64,000 nt of DNA from Artemisia argyi. Lineage: Eukaryota > Streptophyta > Magnoliopsida > Asterales > Asteraceae. The stretch covers positions 7,608,597 through 7,672,596 of the forward strand of contig CM060703.1 of NCBI GenBank assembly GCA_030686995.1, in the 5' to 3' direction. The translations under genes and the position numbers were made by a program. The notes beneath the pieces are model-generated. The model did no database searches. It had not been told where the DNA came from and was given only the letters and a program-made list of their open reading frames with translations. Below, piece by piece: positions 52,869 through 63,900 of the stretch; position 1 is the stretch's first letter, and each line of letters opens with the position of its first letter.

Positions 52869-53162
52869 TGTAGATAGCAAGAAACACGATTCCGGAGGTC
52901 GAGGTTGATGGTAATACATGTAATCCATGTTAGATTCTAGAGAGAGAAAGGTGGAGAGAAACAAAGGTTTATTAGTTTGAACAAATGAAGGTTACACAAT
53001 GTTTTCTCACACCCCTCATGGAGAGTCATGAGGGGTATTTATAGGCTCAACATACTCTAAGTTTGCCCCGTTTACATAAGTAGTCCCAACGGGTGCAACA
53101 TACTACATATCTAGTCCAATTCACTTGTGTGACGTTATCTTTATAAAAAAGCAAGGCTAACA
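52869..53162 (-). repeat. 5' LTR of the small LTR element
   Basis: TGTAGATAGC to ...AAGGCTAACA with intact TG/CA ends. The TATA box on the minus strand is at about 53034-53046. Confidence 0.88.
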
Positions 53163-54950
53163 TGCACAATATGTTAACTTATAATATCTATTTCATTTTA
53201 ACAAGCTTTTTCTTTTTGTATACTTTGACACTAGCTACATTCAATTATTCATAATGGATGCACAACTATGTGAAACTTGTGTTGGGGCGTCTTTGGCTTT
53301 ACGAGCGAAAACTCGCCTTAGAAATAGTCTTTCTCTTCCTGAGTGTGAATCTATACTTTTTCAGTATGCTTTTAAACAAACATACTCAATTGAAAAAACT
53401 GAATCAATTGAGTTATATTGGATAAAAAGTAGCTTAGCACTCTTTCTAAGTACTAAAAAAGTATATATACACACTCATTCACTCGTACCTCCAACATAAC
53501 TTAACTGAAAAAATCGAATAAGCTAAATAAAGCTATTTATTGATAAAGGTTAGAGGTAGCAAGACGGACTGCCTGAGTGAGATTGGGTAATAGGTCAAAA
53601 CAAGTTCGGGTCAAATTAGCCACTATGAAAAACAGGTTGAACATGTTCAAGTCAAGATTGCCGTATGTATTAAAAATAGTGATCACCCCTGCAGATTGGG
53701 ATTGTTTTGGATTTGGCTTTTGCATTGTCTCTTCTTTTAAGTTCTAGCTAGTTTTAATCCACAATACCAATAGTGAGGCCCAAATAAAAGTTATGATCAT
53801 GTATACTACACTTAAATCATTCTCAAGTTCTGGCTAGAAAAAAAGTTTACTGCTCCGTAGGACTTTGCATTATGCACAGAGAAACCATTATTTACTCTTT
53901 AAATAAATTTACAATAATGCATACTTATCTTTTGGGTGACTAGATTTCTTTTAAAGTTTCCAACAAGTATTGCAAAGTTTGATGCATATACATAATAATT
54001 AAAGTAAATTGCAAAAATCCTTCTTGTGGTACGTCAATATTGTAAGTGTAGTGCTTATTTTTTCGAAAGTGCAGGCGTCGTCTCTGTGAGAAACCTTTGG
54101 TGTGGATTTCGTCCCTGACACAAAGTTAAATGACTAAAATGCCCTAAAGTGAAAGGCATAGTCTCACTAAAGTTAAGGATATTTTATTTATTTCACTTTA
54201 AATCAGGGACAAAATCCGCACCAAATGTCTCTCACAGAGACGACGCCTGCACTTTCAAAAATGTAGAGACTACAGGACGATTTTTGTGATTTTCTCTAGA
54301 AGTTATTGAAATTATATAAATTAATGCATGCACCACCAGGAAGGTTCGATTGTGCCTTTGTAGTATCCACTTGTTTCTTGATGGCTCAGTTTTGACTAAT
54401 TTTATAAATAGAGCATTGAAATTAAAGGTTGACTTAATGAGAAAGGTCAATTGGAATAAACTTTATATTTTCTATGCTAATAGCCAACAGATGTATATAT
54501 ATTTACTACCGTTAGTTGGAGGTATGAAATGACCGATCGAGTTAATTAATAGCCACCATTGAATCATCAACGAAGATTGTGCAAGTGCTACCAACTTGAT
54601 AGATTAAGTACTACACTAAGGCCAGATACGGACTAATTAATCTTAGCCTAAAACGGATGAGTTAAATGGGTAAATGGATGAGGTTTTTCTTTTTCTGTTT
54701 ATGATATCTGAAGAGAGGAGTCTTTGATTAAAACCTACGCGGTTTTACCGGGTATTCCCTTAAACCTTTCGCAACCCGTCCGTAGCCTATTCATATGAAA
54801 AGATGAGCATGAACTATATAATATTGGCATAAACAGGTTGGATATGTCTACTTATAACACATAAATTAGTCAACTTACAAAAGGTTAAACCGCAAATACA
54901 CTCCCCGTGCACGCATTAAAATAATTTCTAAGTTAAATTGTATCCCAATG
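53163..54950. other. EXORDIUM-array unit, distal upstream region
   Basis: No gene. Paralogue of 45237-46920. It carries the empty LINE target AATGACCGATCGAGTT near 54527. A minus ORF (53537-53725) is paralogous to one at 45602-45799, but both start mid-repeat and show no protein constraint that I can detect. Confidence 0.6.
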
Positions 54951-55959
54951 TTTTTTTTTTCGTCGTCGTCGTTGTTATTGGTAAAGGGTTTCCCATGATT
55001 TATGTCATCAAAAATCTTGAAGTATAAAAGGTGTAGGAGAAGTCCTACAACCTAGCCCGTTACATGGGCAATAGGCGTGCACCATAGTGCAACAACCAAA
55101 ACGGCATGAGAATGAAAAACTAAACTCATGCACAAGCTTACAACAAGCTACTAACCAAACTACTAATAAAGAGCGACACAACCATTCTTATTACTAACAA
55201 AGAAAGAAGCAGTAACCAACTTTTTAGATAGGCAATAGAAGGAACTCACCAACCGAATAGCCACTCCATCCCCATAGCTGGTATGAATAGGTCAAACAAT
55301 TGCTCCGGATCACTTGAGTCTGAAATCCGATATTAAAGCCAATTCCAAATAGCCTTCACGGTTAACTTCCATAAAGACGAACAAAGAGTAAATACATGTA
55401 GGAGATTTGTAATATGCATTCCATACATCCAAACACATGCACAAGACCAACTATTGGCTAGAGTATGCATGATCAGACCTCACCCTTCCATCAACCCACG
55501 AACCAATCCAGTGGATCCAATAAATTTAGGGTAAAACAAACGATCAAAACCCTAAATCATAACGATCAAGGGCTAATACGCATGAAACCCTAACAGCAGT
55601 AAGGGTCTTGATAATGACAACAGCTGAAACAAGCCACGCCTCCAATCGAATCTATAAGAAATAGGGATAGGGTTCCAATAGCAGCAAGACGTGCCATCCC
55701 ACCAAACAAATCAGCCACAAGAAAAAAAGGATGTCAATAGACAAATCATTCCGTATGTAATCCCAAAAAATCCACACGAAAACTCAAAACGCAATTGTTT
55801 AAGCCTCTAAGAATGATCATAGATGATAGATCTAGGAGTAACGAACAAGAGGAATCGAGTTATATTGAATGAACGGTTATAGATTTGATGGTGGCCGAAA
55901 TCTCCTTTTTCTCTCCCATGGGGAGAGAAAAAAAAAACGTAACTTTTTTTGTATGTTGA
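54951..55959 (-). mobile_element. Short non-LTR insertion (LINE-related, non-coding), about 1.0 kb
   Basis: Starts with a T-run followed by CGTCGTCGTCGTTG and contains CCCGTTACATGGGCAATAGGCG, echoing the CCTATGTAACGGGC of the LINE 3' region. CCAATG flanks it on both sides (54945-54950 and 55960-55965). The equivalent uninterrupted site is at about 5503 and 9863 (CCCAATGCATTAA). Minus orientation with the A-tail at its 3' end. No ORF of note, so it is a 5'-deleted LINE or SINE-like derivative. Confidence 0.7.
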
Positions 55960-56033
55960 CCAATGCATTAATTCTGGTAGGCTTCATATATTTATTCACG
56001 ATATATATATCTGTGAATTGCAAAATATGAGTA

Positions 56034-56049
56034 CCTTTCTAGACAGGTT
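56034..56049 (+). promoter_or_regulatory. Conserved upstream block CCTTTCTAGACAGGTT (copy 5)
   Basis: Fifth identical copy, followed by CATTCCATGAAACAG as at 9878, upstream of the remnant starting at 56411. Confidence 0.55.
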
Positions 56050-56410
56050 CATTCCATGAAACAGTACAAAATGAATTTTGCCATTTAAACCCAACCATAA
56101 CATACTAACTAGGGGCAGATCGAGGGGAGTTCTTGGGTGCATGGGAACTTAAAGTATGTTTCTTGTGTAGCATAAAAATATGTCAAATATACTGATTTTC
56201 CTACAATGAACTTTGTCTTCACTTTTTGGATTACAATTTTTGGTATTTTCCATAAAATGAACCTGGTCACTCTTGGTTTTAGATCCGCCACTCATACTAA
56301 CATATATAATAAAACTCAAAAATCTGAATTTGAAAGCATTCTTCACAACTGGTATCACCATTAACTTAGCAACTCATTAACTATTTCCTTTATTTAAAAT
56401 TCTTCACAAA

Positions 56411-56560
56411 ATGACTCCAATTGGCATTTTACTACATTTTGTCTTTGTATTTTCCATTTTACATATTTCTTTTTGCAACAAGACGCCTCACAGATCAACT
56501 TTGTTCGAGATTCATCCAACTTACTCAATCGTAACATCATAGTTAACCCAAATTGTAACA
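56411..56560 (+). pseudogene. EXORDIUM-like remnant (signal peptide and first mature residues)
   Basis: ATGACTCCAATTGGCATTTT begins a signal peptide; TTTGCAACAAGACGCC corresponds to the ATRR cleavage region, then VRDS-like codons in shifted frames. It ends at the same place as the remnant at 5974-6130 (…AACAGAGCTCAGGAAAA), followed by the same AACAAATCTTGATATATTAAATG flank. Non-functional. Confidence 0.75.
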
Positions 56561-56740
56561 GAGCTCAGGAAAAAAACAAATCTTGATATATTAAATGATA
56601 AATCACAAAATAACAAAGTTAAAAAAATGAAAACCATTGAATTGAAACTGACTCGCTAATCAAATGTGGTAAAAAATGGTGTACATGCATATAAATTGAG
56701 TATATGCTGATGAAATTAAATAAGTACATTTTATTGACAT
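56561..56740. other. Downstream flank of the EXORDIUM remnant
   Basis: Matches 46925-47040 (TTGATATATTAAATGATAAATCACAAAATAAC, GACTCGCTAATC, ACATGCATATAAAT) up to AATAAGTACAT, where the solo-LTR-like insertion begins. Confidence 0.6.
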
Positions 56741-58460
56741 CATTTATCTTATGCTATTCGCTTGTTTTATATTATTTTCTTTGAGAATTGATACTTAATC
56801 GCTTATTTTTGTAATTCTCAATTATAAACAAGTATTTGGTGAAAGTTAGCTATTTTAGACGTAAATTGAAGCAAAATGGATCAAGATGGAAACGTCTACT
56901 GAACTGACGAAGAATACGTCGTATCATTCTTGATAGATGCGTCGTATAACAAGACTTAGACGAATATGAAGACCATTTCCTGACTTTGAAGCATACGCCG
57001 CAAGGATTTACACCATGCGTCGTATATGAAACTTTGGTCAACGAAGAAAACCCAACTTGTTCTACTCCAGATACGCCGTATGACATCAACAACATACGCT
57101 GTATCAATCTCAAGACTTCACCAGATTTCCAAGATGTTGAAGACAAAGATGCGCTGCATGAAGATTAATGATGCGTCGTACTACTATGGCGGTGAACAAA
57201 TATTCTGGAATATCATAATCTTGGACTCCACGCGAAGTTACCTTGATACGCCACATCGTACCAGTCCGATACGCCGTATCGGCCATATATAATCCTTACC
57301 GAGAAATCAAGTGAAGATTAGAAGCTTAATGAAAAAGTCAAGATTACATGTCGGTACTCAAAGATGCTTTCGTATTTTGGCCGTAAAATCTTCATCCGGA
57401 CTCGATTTAGTCTGTTCAAGCGGTCACAAAAAGAGAAAAAGGAGATCTATCTAATTCTGAAGGAGATACGGAGTATTAAGTGTATAGATATGCTGTATTG
57501 GCCGATACACCATATCAAAATTCCAGATACGCCATATCAGGTCAGTTTCAGACTTGGACGCTACACTTACTTATAGATACGGCGTATCGGACCCTCCTGA
57601 TACGCTGTATCGACCCTGATTGTAGAAACTATAAATAGAAGACTCGTTAATGAATTAGGGTATTATTGGGGACCCTTAGGGTCATTCCTAGACGACCAAA
57701 AACCTCTCAAAACAGACATTGAATCCCCAATCATCCTTGAAGGGCATCTCTAATCATTGTTATTTTACTTAATGATTCGGTTAGCGTATCGTATTTACTT
57801 TGTATCATACTTTATAAGTTTTGATTATGTCTATGTACTTTGTGACTGAGATTATAGGCCAACACCCTTATGTGTTAGCCAAGTTTATGATTATTTGATG
57901 TTTTGATTTGTTACTAATTCGATTGGCAGCTCAGTCTTCATTTTGGCTTGCTTGCGCCACTATACGCCTCCCACAATTACTTCATTAACATCGTTTGCAT
58001 AGTTAATGTAAGCCCTCAATCAGGATAAATAATACTAGACTCTAGAGAACTAGAGGTAGGATAGACCGCGCCTAGTCGTGAGCACCATCGCTACATGTCT
58101 TACACTTATCAAAACTTAATATGCATATCTTGTATGACTAAACTTGGTTAATATGTTCTTTTTATCTTTGGTGTAATCATACTTCCATTGTTTGTTTAGC
58201 TTAACTAGTTTATTAGAGAACCAAACTCGTGTCAGTCTCTCAGACTGAACCCCATTTCCATTAGTTTAGATTAATTTAGTAGAGTAGAATACCTTTAGAA
58301 TTAGTATATTAGAAATACACTCCTAGTGAACGACCCTTACTTACCTAAAAACTATACACATTGATCGGGTACACTTCTCGTTAGTGTTTGTTATAGGTTA
58401 GTTCAGCAAAATATAAATAGTAAAACTTGGTAAAATTATATAGACCGAAAATAACACATC
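56741..58460 (+). mobile_element. Solo-LTR-like insertion, about 1.7 kb
   Basis: The paralogous unit reads AATAAGTACATATGCTATG (about 47041), whereas here AATAAGTACAT is separated from ATGCTATATA by about 1.7 kb. The insert begins near TGACATCATTTATC and ends near AACACATCA. It has a palindrome cluster, a TATA box (ACTATAAATAG, 57628-57638), and a long downstream part with phrases typical of Ty3/Gypsy LTR ends (GAACGACCCTTACTTACC, TTGATCGGGTACACTT). No gag or pol. The target duplication is imperfect, so the exact edges are uncertain. Confidence 0.65.
56905..57612 (+). promoter_or_regulatory. GATACGCCGTATC palindrome cluster, about 15 copies
   Basis: Exact or one- to three-base variants of GATACG-C-CGTATC at irregular spacing of roughly 20-90 bp (near 56911, 56937, 56992, 57016, 57070, 57098, 57150, 57172, 57245, 57269, 57488, 57503, 57530, 57577 and 57600), both as ACGCCGT and ACGGCGT. 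The cluster ends about 20 bp before the TATA box at 57628. Most variants are C-to-T or G-to-A changes at the central CG pairs. Confidence 0.8.
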
Positions 58461-60177
58461 ACATGCTATATATTTTTTTTCGGAACGGTCATTTAATTAT
58501 GAATCCTAGCAAAGAATTAGACTAAAATTCAAATATGGGTAAAGGAAGGAGCGTTACATAAATCAATTAGTCGTTTTATCCACAAGAAATATGATTTCCA
58601 AAACCTATTAGAGATCCAATGTTACAGTCTCGGGTCTGGATCAAGTTTTGGGGTTAAGGGCTCGATAGAGAGAACCCAATGATCTCTTAGATAAACTCAA
58701 TTGACTTTTACTTTCTGACTCTTTACTGAATGAAATACATGTTACATTTAAAGCAAAGAAAACCTAACAAACCTGTTCCTAAGTAATAGCAACCTAATAA
58801 ACCTAAAACACTTGTGTTTTATCCTAACTAAAACAATTCAAATTGAGGATAAACATCCTAATTAAATATGTAATTCATGCTGGTAAAATTACATCCCCAT
58901 TAAGGAAGTGCTTATCCTCAAGCACTGAGGAAAACATGAGACCCTTCAAGTGACTCTGGATCAGTTATAGTTGCATATTGGTGACCAAGTTACTAGGTGA
59001 TTGATAGTAGAAAAATCAACAATATTAGAAGTAGCATATCCAAAAACCTCAAAATAAGCAACATTTAAAGCTCTTTGGAGAATGTTTCCTTCTTTTCCAT
59101 GTTGATAAGTCGTGATAAGAAAGTAACAGTACTTCAAGTGTAGCTGGTCATCAGTATTTCAGAGACTGAGAGAATACTATTGGTTTTAAAAAATGTGCAT
59201 CGTTTGGCAAATTGCATCCATCAATTTATTGTATTAATTTAAAGTTTCGCATCACGGTGCCTAATGCAAAGCATCTCAGATTACGTTCGCATTAGACCGT
59301 AATTTACCGCATTTGTGTAATGCTAGCAATGGTCGTAATCGTCGCAGTCTAATTTTAGGCCAATTTGTCATAATTGAACAATTAAAGAAATCTGAATATT
59401 TTAATGGGTTTTTAAAGATAAAACTTGTTAGGTCCTATCGTAGAGACGAGGGTCTTTCCATGGGTTCAAGAGAAATATCACTTAAGCCGTATTCGATAAC
59501 TTGGCAGATAAACTCTAAACTTACCACTCTGCAAAACTCATGAAGCCTCATAAATCACTAGATTTCTACGGTTATTGATTACGTGGCCATCGTCTAAAAC
59601 AAATAACCATATGATGAGGAAAGGATTCAAGACCAAGCAACGTAGGTGTCCTTTAAATTATGGCGTAAGCTTGAAGCCTTACTTACTCCGTAACCTTTGT
59701 CTGTTATCTCTTATATTTAGGTCATTGTTTGAGTTATGCCGTAACTGGACTAGCCAATTACGCCGTAACTTATGTCCAGTTTCTTTATTTATATTTTAGG
59801 CCGGTTACGCAGTAACTGGACTTTCTAATTATGCCGTAACCCATGTCGTGAGTCTGTTTTTTTATTTAAGTTTAAGACGGTTCTAGATGTAATTTAATCA
59901 TTTTCTCCCCAATTTTGGCTTTCCTATAAATATAGGGTTTGAGTTTATTTTTATGAATTCTTGGAAATCATTAATAAAAGTTTATTTTATAGTCTTTACT
60001 CTTGTTAGGGTTTTCATCCCTTGAGGTGTGCCACGTATGTCACCCTTTTATTAAAGTTTATCTAAATTCGCTTCCGGGTGTGTTGCGTCTCATAGTACGT
60101 TATTTATTGATTTTTTGGTTAAAGCCAGTATAAGCTTGGAAATAATATAATAAAATATGTAGTTATTGTGTAAATGT
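58461..60177 (+). repeat. Second copy of the duplicated LTR relic and flanks
   Basis: No gene. Paralogue of 47045-49420 but lacking the MITE and the Helitron; their empty sites are near 58610 and 58735/58736. Palindromes of GTTACGCCGTAAC type are at about 59660-59850 and the TATA box TATAAATATAG at 59925-59935. It adjoins the array block GGAAATAATATAATAAAATATG at 60139. Confidence 0.7.
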
Positions 60178-60909
60178 TGTTGGAGTATGCTCGTGTCATA
60201 ATAAATAATTATATGGCTAGACATATGTGAGCCTATGGGGTCACACACTTATACACAGAGACACCATTATATATATTGTATTTATTGTATTTACACTATA
60301 TATACGACTACGTAACTCGGGATCAATAACGGGCTACTAATAACTAAGCTAGTACTTAGTTTATTGGATTAGACCAACAATGGGCAAGCCCATTTAGGGC
60401 CCCCATGGCAAGTCTAGGTGAGAAAGAAACAAGAGGAAAAAGAGCAAGGGGTTAAGTGTAACATTATTTGTTATAACCTCCTATTGATTTGGTCAATGAA
60501 GGTGATGAATGGGAATAACCACTTACCAAAAGTCTCTCCTCCTTCCTCTCCTCAAAAGCCACGAAATAAAACTCAACCATATGAGGGTTTGGTGTTTTTT
60601 GATCTCATCTTACCTTATTCTAATGTAGTTCAAGGCTAGATCGTGTGTTACGGGGTCAAGACTAGCATCGGGTGGTGATCGGTGACGTGTAGTGTGGATC
60701 AAGCATAGAGGTGATCAACCTTATTGATCATTTGGGTTTCTCATTCAATTCGTGGGTATTGGTATTGGTGGTGATTCCCGGTGCACGCTACAAAGGTATA
60801 ACTATCTTGTTTATCTTATTGATTGATCATATGGCTATATGAGATCCGTGTGGGTGATGTTGTTCCACTGCGTTTATTTGATTCTTATTTATTTTATATT
60901 CATACATCA
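60178..60909 (+). repeat. 5' LTR of a Copia-type element
   Basis: TGTTGGAGTATGCTCG begins right where the host block (GTGTAAATGT) breaks compared with 42535. The end is placed at ...TTCATACATCA (60906 or 60909), a few bases before the primer site. It carries TATATATACGAC-type TATA sequence near 60296. The partner LTR is outside the window. Confidence 0.7.
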
Positions 60910-60916
60910 CCTATAG

Positions 60917-60930
60917 TGGTATCACGAGCC
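60917..60930 (+). promoter_or_regulatory. Primer-binding site (tRNA-iMet-like) of the right-edge element
   Basis: TGGTATCACGAGCC, a variant of TGGTATCAGAGC, just after the LTR. It gives plus orientation. Confidence 0.7.
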
Positions 60931-63900
60931 ATAATATGTGCCATATGATTATCGGGTATGCATAAAAATGGCTAGAACGGGTGTTTTTTGATGATTTTTG
61001 AAGTCATGGTTAAAACAGCCCTAGGGCTCCAATTTTTTTCTCATAGGATGACCCTTTAGGGGTCTTATGATCTGCACTTTTTGGTCCCATGGCCATTTGT
61101 TATGCATACGCTAATTGGTTACTTAACGGGTACGTGAAAAATGGCCTAAAACGCGTGTTTTTGATCGGTTTTTGAAACGGTTTTAATTCAGCCCCTAAGG
61201 CCATATTTTCTGTGGTTAAATGGTATTTGGAAGGTCCTAATATCAGTGGGTTTTTACCCTTAAGTCATAGGAAACACGTACCTAACACGGTTTTAATTCT
61301 TGTCAATTAATTTCTTCGTTTTCGTTGGCTAACAATTTAATTCTTGTTATTATTTTGTTTTCCATGGCAAATACATGCATGTTTGTCCATGGAGTTAGCC
61401 AACACCATGTTTCATTCATAATATTATGGTATTATTATGCTTATATGCAAAGCCGATGAAAACCTAGACCACTTGTGTATTGAATGGTTGTTTATGTTGT
61501 TTAATTTCGTGTTTTGGGGTTTTTGCCATTGTTTCGGCATTTATGTAATTATATTCTTTTGGTTGTAGCCATTGTTTGGGCACTTTTACAGTAGATTAAA
61601 AGTAGATTAATTGTATTTTACTTTCAATATAATGTAATCGTGGCTTGGTGGTGAAAGGCGAAAGAGTTAAAGACGTTTTTGCCGAAAAATGACTGCTGGA
61701 ACACCAGTTGGTAAAACGGAGTTTCCCGGTGATTGGTAAGGTATTTTTGGCTGAAATGTTTTTTGCAGGTACCCAAGACATGGGCCTACAACTTTCTAGT
61801 TTTGAGCTAAGCCCAGGGAAGACTCCTTCATGGACTTTGGGGCCCTCTAACACATAAATTCTGTAATGACAGAAACTACTTTTCATGTGCATCATGGGCT
61901 TCCAACTTGCTCTTGATAGTCTTGGAGCAAGTGGGAGTCCTCCATGTCGTTGTCCCTAGTTGACTCTTGGTTCTCGTGATGGCTCACGAGACCAAGCATA
62001 GGTTTTTTCATCGGTTGAGGCTTTGCATATTGTGGTTGTGTGTTTGTTTTGCTTTTTATATATCTTATTTCATATGTAAAATTGCAAATAGTTTTCTATA
62101 AAACTTAAAACGAAACACGAACCATTTTCAATACTAAGTCTTATGATTTAGTTTTACTAAGTTTTTGAAACTTAAAATCATTGTTTCTTAAAATAACACC
62201 TAAACTTGTTATGTATGTTATTTTATTTATGTATTGTCCAAACTTTATTATCCACGTAGGATTAATATTAGTCATGAAAATGGACAACTCGACACACATA
62301 AATTAAAACAATGATTAGAATTAAGTTAAGAAAAGTTTTTAACTTGTGCTACGAAGGATGAATGCATGCTTCTTTCGTACACCTTTTGATTCATATCAAA
62401 ACTTTTACCCGTCAAAATTTAAGTCATGCCGTCCAATATTGAGAACACTTGCAATTACCTTTTGCCTATGCGTGGGACCTAGGTTGAATTGTAACCCAAG
62501 GTGACTATTCTCTATGCGTGAGACCTAGATATATTCTCGCACGTTCTCAAATTGGATGACTTAATCGAGTTAAGCGGTGAGACCTTGACCCGAGGCAAAG
62601 ATGGGACTAAACATGCCTACATGACACTAGTTGTTTGACACTAGATGCCATGAGTCCCATAAGGATCTAAGAGTTGCACTTGTAATGCAATTGGTGATCG
62701 TCGCCTACCAATTGAATCTACTATTGCTAGCAGATCAACTGATGTGATAGTAGAAGCACAATGTGGATCTTAGCCTTTTACGTAAATTAATTGTTTTAAA
62801 TTGTAAACATGGGGTAATTAATTCATAAAAGGATACTTATCGAAAATACTAAATATGAACTTTGAGAATTCAATTAATGAATTAATGCAACACAAATCGT
62901 AAACAAAAATTTGTTCTTTTCTTGTTAAAAGGATCAAACTAAGTCTTCCTTTCCTTGTAAGAAAGAGACTTGTTCCTATCCTTTTCCTTATGAGGAAAAG
63001 CCATAATAGGAATATTTGAATTGTCCTAATTCTAATCAAACTCAAAGCACACATACTCTAGAAATCGTGATGTCTTGTAAAGTCAAAACGGTTAAGTATG
63101 TTTCCACATCTTATTCTTTCAAGTTCGTTTTATAACCCTAGTTCCGGTTTTGAAACCTTCAAGAAATATAAGATATTTGGATAACTAGAGAACATGTTTT
63201 CTTCTACCAAACTAATATGAGTTAAAATAATTAGAAAACGGAAATATCAATAAACCGAAAAGTGGTAAAGGCAATTACTAGCATGATTACCTAGCAATGT
63301 GTCTTAACCCGATAAACATGGAGGAACTGCATGCCTAATTTTCAAGTTTAAAATGATGGCTAGCCCATCATCTATATATTAGAACTTGATGCACTTCCTT
63401 GAATACCTAAGTACATGTTACTAGTCATAGTGACTCACATTAGCAATAATGTGTAGATATTCAAAGAAAGCAGGAAAGTATCCAATTATCACTCACTCTC
63501 CACTGGTGATGTAACACTTTTAATGTTGTATAATCCAGTGTGAGCTAAATGATTGTATTACTGGTGACGAAACACATGTAATGTTCTCTAATCCAGTGGG
63601 AGTTGTAAGCTCTATTAACTTACAAGTTGCCCATCTTATTTCTAGATTGTCTTGAAATAATACATTACTTTCCACATATGAAGCATCATAGTTTTTATGA
63701 GAACCATTGCATGAATTTTATTAGATAACTTGTCGCGTTCCTGATGTTGCTTCCTGAAATGTTATCAATAAAATTGTTATGCATGATTCACTATAAAAGC
63801 GATAAAGTTCTACATATCTATATTTTGATTTTGACTAAAATCATATGTTATCTGTGACATTGTCATATTTGCTTGCATAATGTTGTGCCATGCACAAGTG

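Larger units (their letters stand above)
50545..53162 (-). mobile_element. Small coding-poor LTR retrotransposon, 2.6 kb
   Basis: LTRs of 307 and 294 bp (50545-50851, 52869-53162). Flanks GGCAC / TGCAC match at four of five bases. On the minus strand the primer site TTGGTATCAGAGC (initiator tRNA-Met) is next to the right LTR and a purine tract (GGAGGGAGATT) next to the left LTR. The 2.0-kb interior has only short ORFs (best 82 codons) without recognisable gag or pol. It fits a non-autonomous Copia-type or TRIM/LARD-like element. The LTRs are about 95 percent alike by eye, with one 13-bp indel. Confidence 0.88.

Noticed and set aside
57026..57292. 88-codon ORF inside the GATACGCCGTATC cluster
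   Set aside because: The codons are dictated by the repeated palindrome; no similarity to any protein and no start context.
56905..57612. Regularly interrupted repeats resembling a CRISPR array
   Set aside because: Repeats are short (13 bp), degenerate and irregularly spaced, there are no cas genes, and this is a plant genome.
60418..60639. 73-codon ORF in the right-edge LTR
   Set aside because: Lies wholly within the LTR between U3 and the primer site, where coding is not expected; no domain.
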